From: JBJXHC01 sp964538485
GTDB lineage: Bacteria; Bacteroidota; Ignavibacteria; UBA10030; UBA6906
DNA length: 8,121 nt
NCBI GenBank assembly: GCA_964538485.1
Contig: CAZIHJ010000125.1
Location: forward strand, 1 to 8,121
Direction: 5' to 3'
Shown here: positions 6,701 to 8,121 of the stretch, in pieces
Position numbering within the stretch: the first letter of the stretch is position 1
Layout: every line of letters begins with the position of its first letter
The notes under the pieces: generated by a model
Told to the model about the DNA's origin: nothing
Seen by the model: only the letters and a program-made list of their open reading frames with translations
Databases searched by the model: none
Translations under genes and position numbers: made by a program

Positions 6701-8121
6701 ATGAAAAGAATGCTCCTATTTTTCTGCGGTGTCTTCAGCTTTGTTGCACTGACTGCTGTTGATGTGTTTGGTCAGGCGTGGGTTGCACAGACGAGCGGAG
6801 TCTCATCCACTCTTGCCTGTGTTTCGTTTGCCGGAAAAGACACCGGGTCCGTGTGCGGCTTGTCAGGTGTTATCCTGCGAACGACGAATGGCGGCACCAC
6901 ATGGACAACTCAGACGAGCGGGACAGGAAATGATCTGAACTGGATACGTTTGTTCAATGGCCTCACCGGGACAGCAGTCGGAGAGAACGGAACAATTCGC
7001 CGCACTACGAACGGCGGATCAACATGGACTTCGCAAACAAGCGGGACGACGCAGGACCTCCATGAGGCATTCTTCATTGATGCAAGCATAGCATATATCG
7101 TTGGCAGCAACGGAACTATTCTCCGCACAACCAACGCCGGCACAACCTGGACAAGCCAGACAAGTGGTACGACAGAACTGCTCAATGGCATTTTCTTCAC
7201 GAGTTCGTCCAACGGTATCGTCATTGGCGCGAATGGTACCATTCGTCGCACTACGAACGGCGGAACAACATGGTCGGGAGTTAGCAGCGGGACATCAAAC
7301 CTGCTGCATGAGGCACGTTTTTGGAATGCAGACACCGGTATTATTGTCGGTGTTTCCGGTGTAGTCCTGCGCACAACCAACGCCGGCGTGAGCTGGGCTT
7401 CGCAGACAAGCGGCACTTCGTCGTCTCTCGTTGGTCTTGCACTTCCTGATGGAAACACCGCAATCGCGACAGGTGGATCGGGACTTATCCGGCGGTCAAC
7501 CGATCGAGGCGTTACGTGGGCAGCGCAAACAAGCGGGACTTCCACAGCCATCAATGAAGTTTCCTTTCCAACAGACCTTATTGGAACTGTAGTCGGCGGA
7601 AGTGGTCTTATCCGGCGTACGTTCACGGGCGGCGAGGTGATTCCGTTGTTCTCGGTCTCTCCATCGAGTCTTGCCTTCGGCAATGTCACTTCAGGACAGA
7701 GCAAGATAGACAGCGTCACCGTCACCAACACCGGCATCGCGACACTGAGTATCACTTCTGTTGTTTCGAGTAATGCAGAATTCAGCGTCAGCCCGTCTAC
7801 CGGCAGTATTGCTGCCTCTGGCACACAGAAATTCTACATCACCTTCAGTCCGACCAACGGTGGAGCGGAATCGGGAAGCATTGTATTTACCCACAACGCT
7901 CCTGGATCACCAGACACCGTGGCAGTTACAGGCACTGGTGTCGTACCTGATTATACGATCAATGCCACCGCTGGCAGCGGAGGTTCAATCACCCCGTCGG
8001 GTTCGGTTATTGTCACCCAAGGGAATAACCAGGGTTTTACAATCACAGCCAACTCCGGTTACCACATCGACAGCGTGGTGGTGGATGGAGTGAATCAGGG
8101 AGCGATTGCTGCCTACACGTT
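6701..8121 (+). CDS. Secreted Ycf48/BNR-like beta-propeller protein with ASH-like and InlB-like repeat domains, C-terminus beyond window
   Basis: The frame is open from the ATG at 6701 to the right edge (473 full codons). AGGA at 6691-6694 gives a good ribosome-binding site six bases before the start. Residues 1-24 are a signal peptide (basic MKRM, hydrophobic core, likely cut near VFG/QA). Residues 27-313 are seven consecutive 41-residue repeats, each starting with W, usually followed by xxQTSGT, a variable strand, a glycine-rich turn, then IxRTTNGG: a Ycf48/BNR-type (sialidase-like) seven-bladed propeller. Residues about 317-411 (FSVSPSSLAFGNV to VAVTGTG) form an ASH/choice-of-anchor-D immunoglobulin-like domain. 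From 413 on, YTINATAGSGGSITPSG and GYHIDSVVVDG match a divergent InlB B-type repeat. Such proteins are cell-surface or secreted; in this group they often end in a type IX sorting domain, which cannot be checked here. No catalytic residues are recognised, so ligand and function are unknown. Confidence 0.88.
   Translation, partial: MKRMLLFFCGVFSFVALTAVDVFGQAWVAQTSGVSSTLACVSFAGKDTGSVCGLSGVILRTTNGGTTWTTQTSGTGNDLNWIRLFNGLTGTAVGENGTIRRTTNGGSTWTSQTSGTTQDLHEAFFIDASIAYIVGSNGTILRTTNAGTTWTSQTSGTTELLNGIFFTSSSNGIVIGANGTIRRTTNGGTTWSGVSSGTSNLLHEARFWNADTGIIVGVSGVVLRTTNAGVSWASQTSGTSSSLVGLALPDGNTAIATGGSGLIRRSTDRGVTWAAQTSGTSTAINEVSFPTDLIGTVVGGSGLIRRTFTGGEVIPLFSVSPSSLAFGNVTSGQSKIDSVTVTNTGIATLSITSVVSSNAEFSVSPSTGSIAASGTQKFYITFSPTNGGAESGSIVFTHNAPGSPDTVAVTGTGVVPDYTINATAGSGGSITPSGSVIVTQGNNQGFTITANSGYHIDSVVVDGVNQGAIAAYT
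6779..7639 (+). repeat. Seven tandem 123-base coding repeats (propeller blades)
   Basis: The repeats begin at 6779, 6902, 7025, 7148, 7271, 7394 and 7517, each exactly 41 codons with no insertion or deletion. All start with a tryptophan codon; most carry QTSGT at positions 4-8 and an RTTN-G motif near 34-39. Repeats 2 and 4 share the 18 bases CGCACTACGAACGGCGGA (7001 and 7247), and repeats 3 and 5 share CGCACAACCAACGCCGGC (7124 and 7370) and CATGAGGCA (7061 and 7307), all 246 bases apart. This points to duplication of a two-repeat unit. Repeats 1, 6 and 7 are more diverged. Confidence 0.93.

Noticed and set aside
6779..7639. CRISPR-like regular repeats
   Set aside because: The 123-base period is coding, in frame and diverged, with no short identical repeats and unique spacers.
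6910..7824. A 304-codon minus-strand open frame with its own 41-residue repeats
   Set aside because: It is the antisense shadow of the in-frame 123-base repeats: a repeat length divisible by three keeps an antisense frame open. Its repeated PLV and VVRR motifs mirror the sense repeats, and it lacks a ribosome-binding site or recognisable domain.

Overview
The window looks like ordinary chromosomal DNA from a Gram-negative bacterium of the Fibrobacterota-Chlorobiota-Bacteroidota (FCB) group, probably near Ignavibacteriota, Chlorobiota or Bacteroidota. Three things point there. LpxC is fused to FabZ in one reading frame. A PorV/PorQ-like outer-membrane protein is present. A secreted beta-propeller protein carries ASH-type and InlB-like repeat modules. 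A run of exactly 100 N bases (5282-5381) marks a scaffold join, so this is a draft or metagenome-type assembly. I see no tRNA, rRNA, CRISPR array, insertion sequence, integrase or phage gene.

Left half, minus strand, read from right to left: a BatA-domain/von Willebrand A membrane protein (4813-2642), the ribosome-associated GTPase HflX (2645-1362, overlapping the previous stop codon by ATGA), then a PorV/PorQ-like outer-membrane beta-barrel protein (1276 to beyond the left edge). Spacing and orientation suggest one transcription unit, with the first two genes translationally coupled.

Centre: a 313-base divergent intergenic region (4814-5126) separates that unit from the plus-strand lpxC-fabZ fusion gene (5127-6290). 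It holds several short inverted repeats and one imperfect hairpin in the likely leader of the minus-strand unit. The lpxC half is interrupted by the N gap, which hides the first zinc-ligand region. Comparison with the remembered E. coli LpxC sequence suggests the missing DNA is several times longer than the 100 N placeholder.

Right end: a 410-base stretch without a convincing gene (6291-6700) precedes a secreted protein gene running off the right edge (6701-8121). It has a signal peptide, seven repeats of exactly 41 residues (a probable seven-bladed Ycf48/BNR-like propeller), an ASH-like immunoglobulin-fold domain and the start of an InlB-type repeat. Nucleotide identities in register at 246 bases show that blades 2-3 and 4-5 arose by duplication of a two-blade unit.

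The genes mostly concern the cell envelope (lipid A and fatty-acid synthesis, outer-membrane barrel, membrane VWA protein, secreted propeller), plus one ribosome/stress GTPase. I found no convincing new defence, mobile or biosynthetic system. The most useful observations are the gap-truncated lpxC, the two-blade duplication and the structured divergent promoter region.
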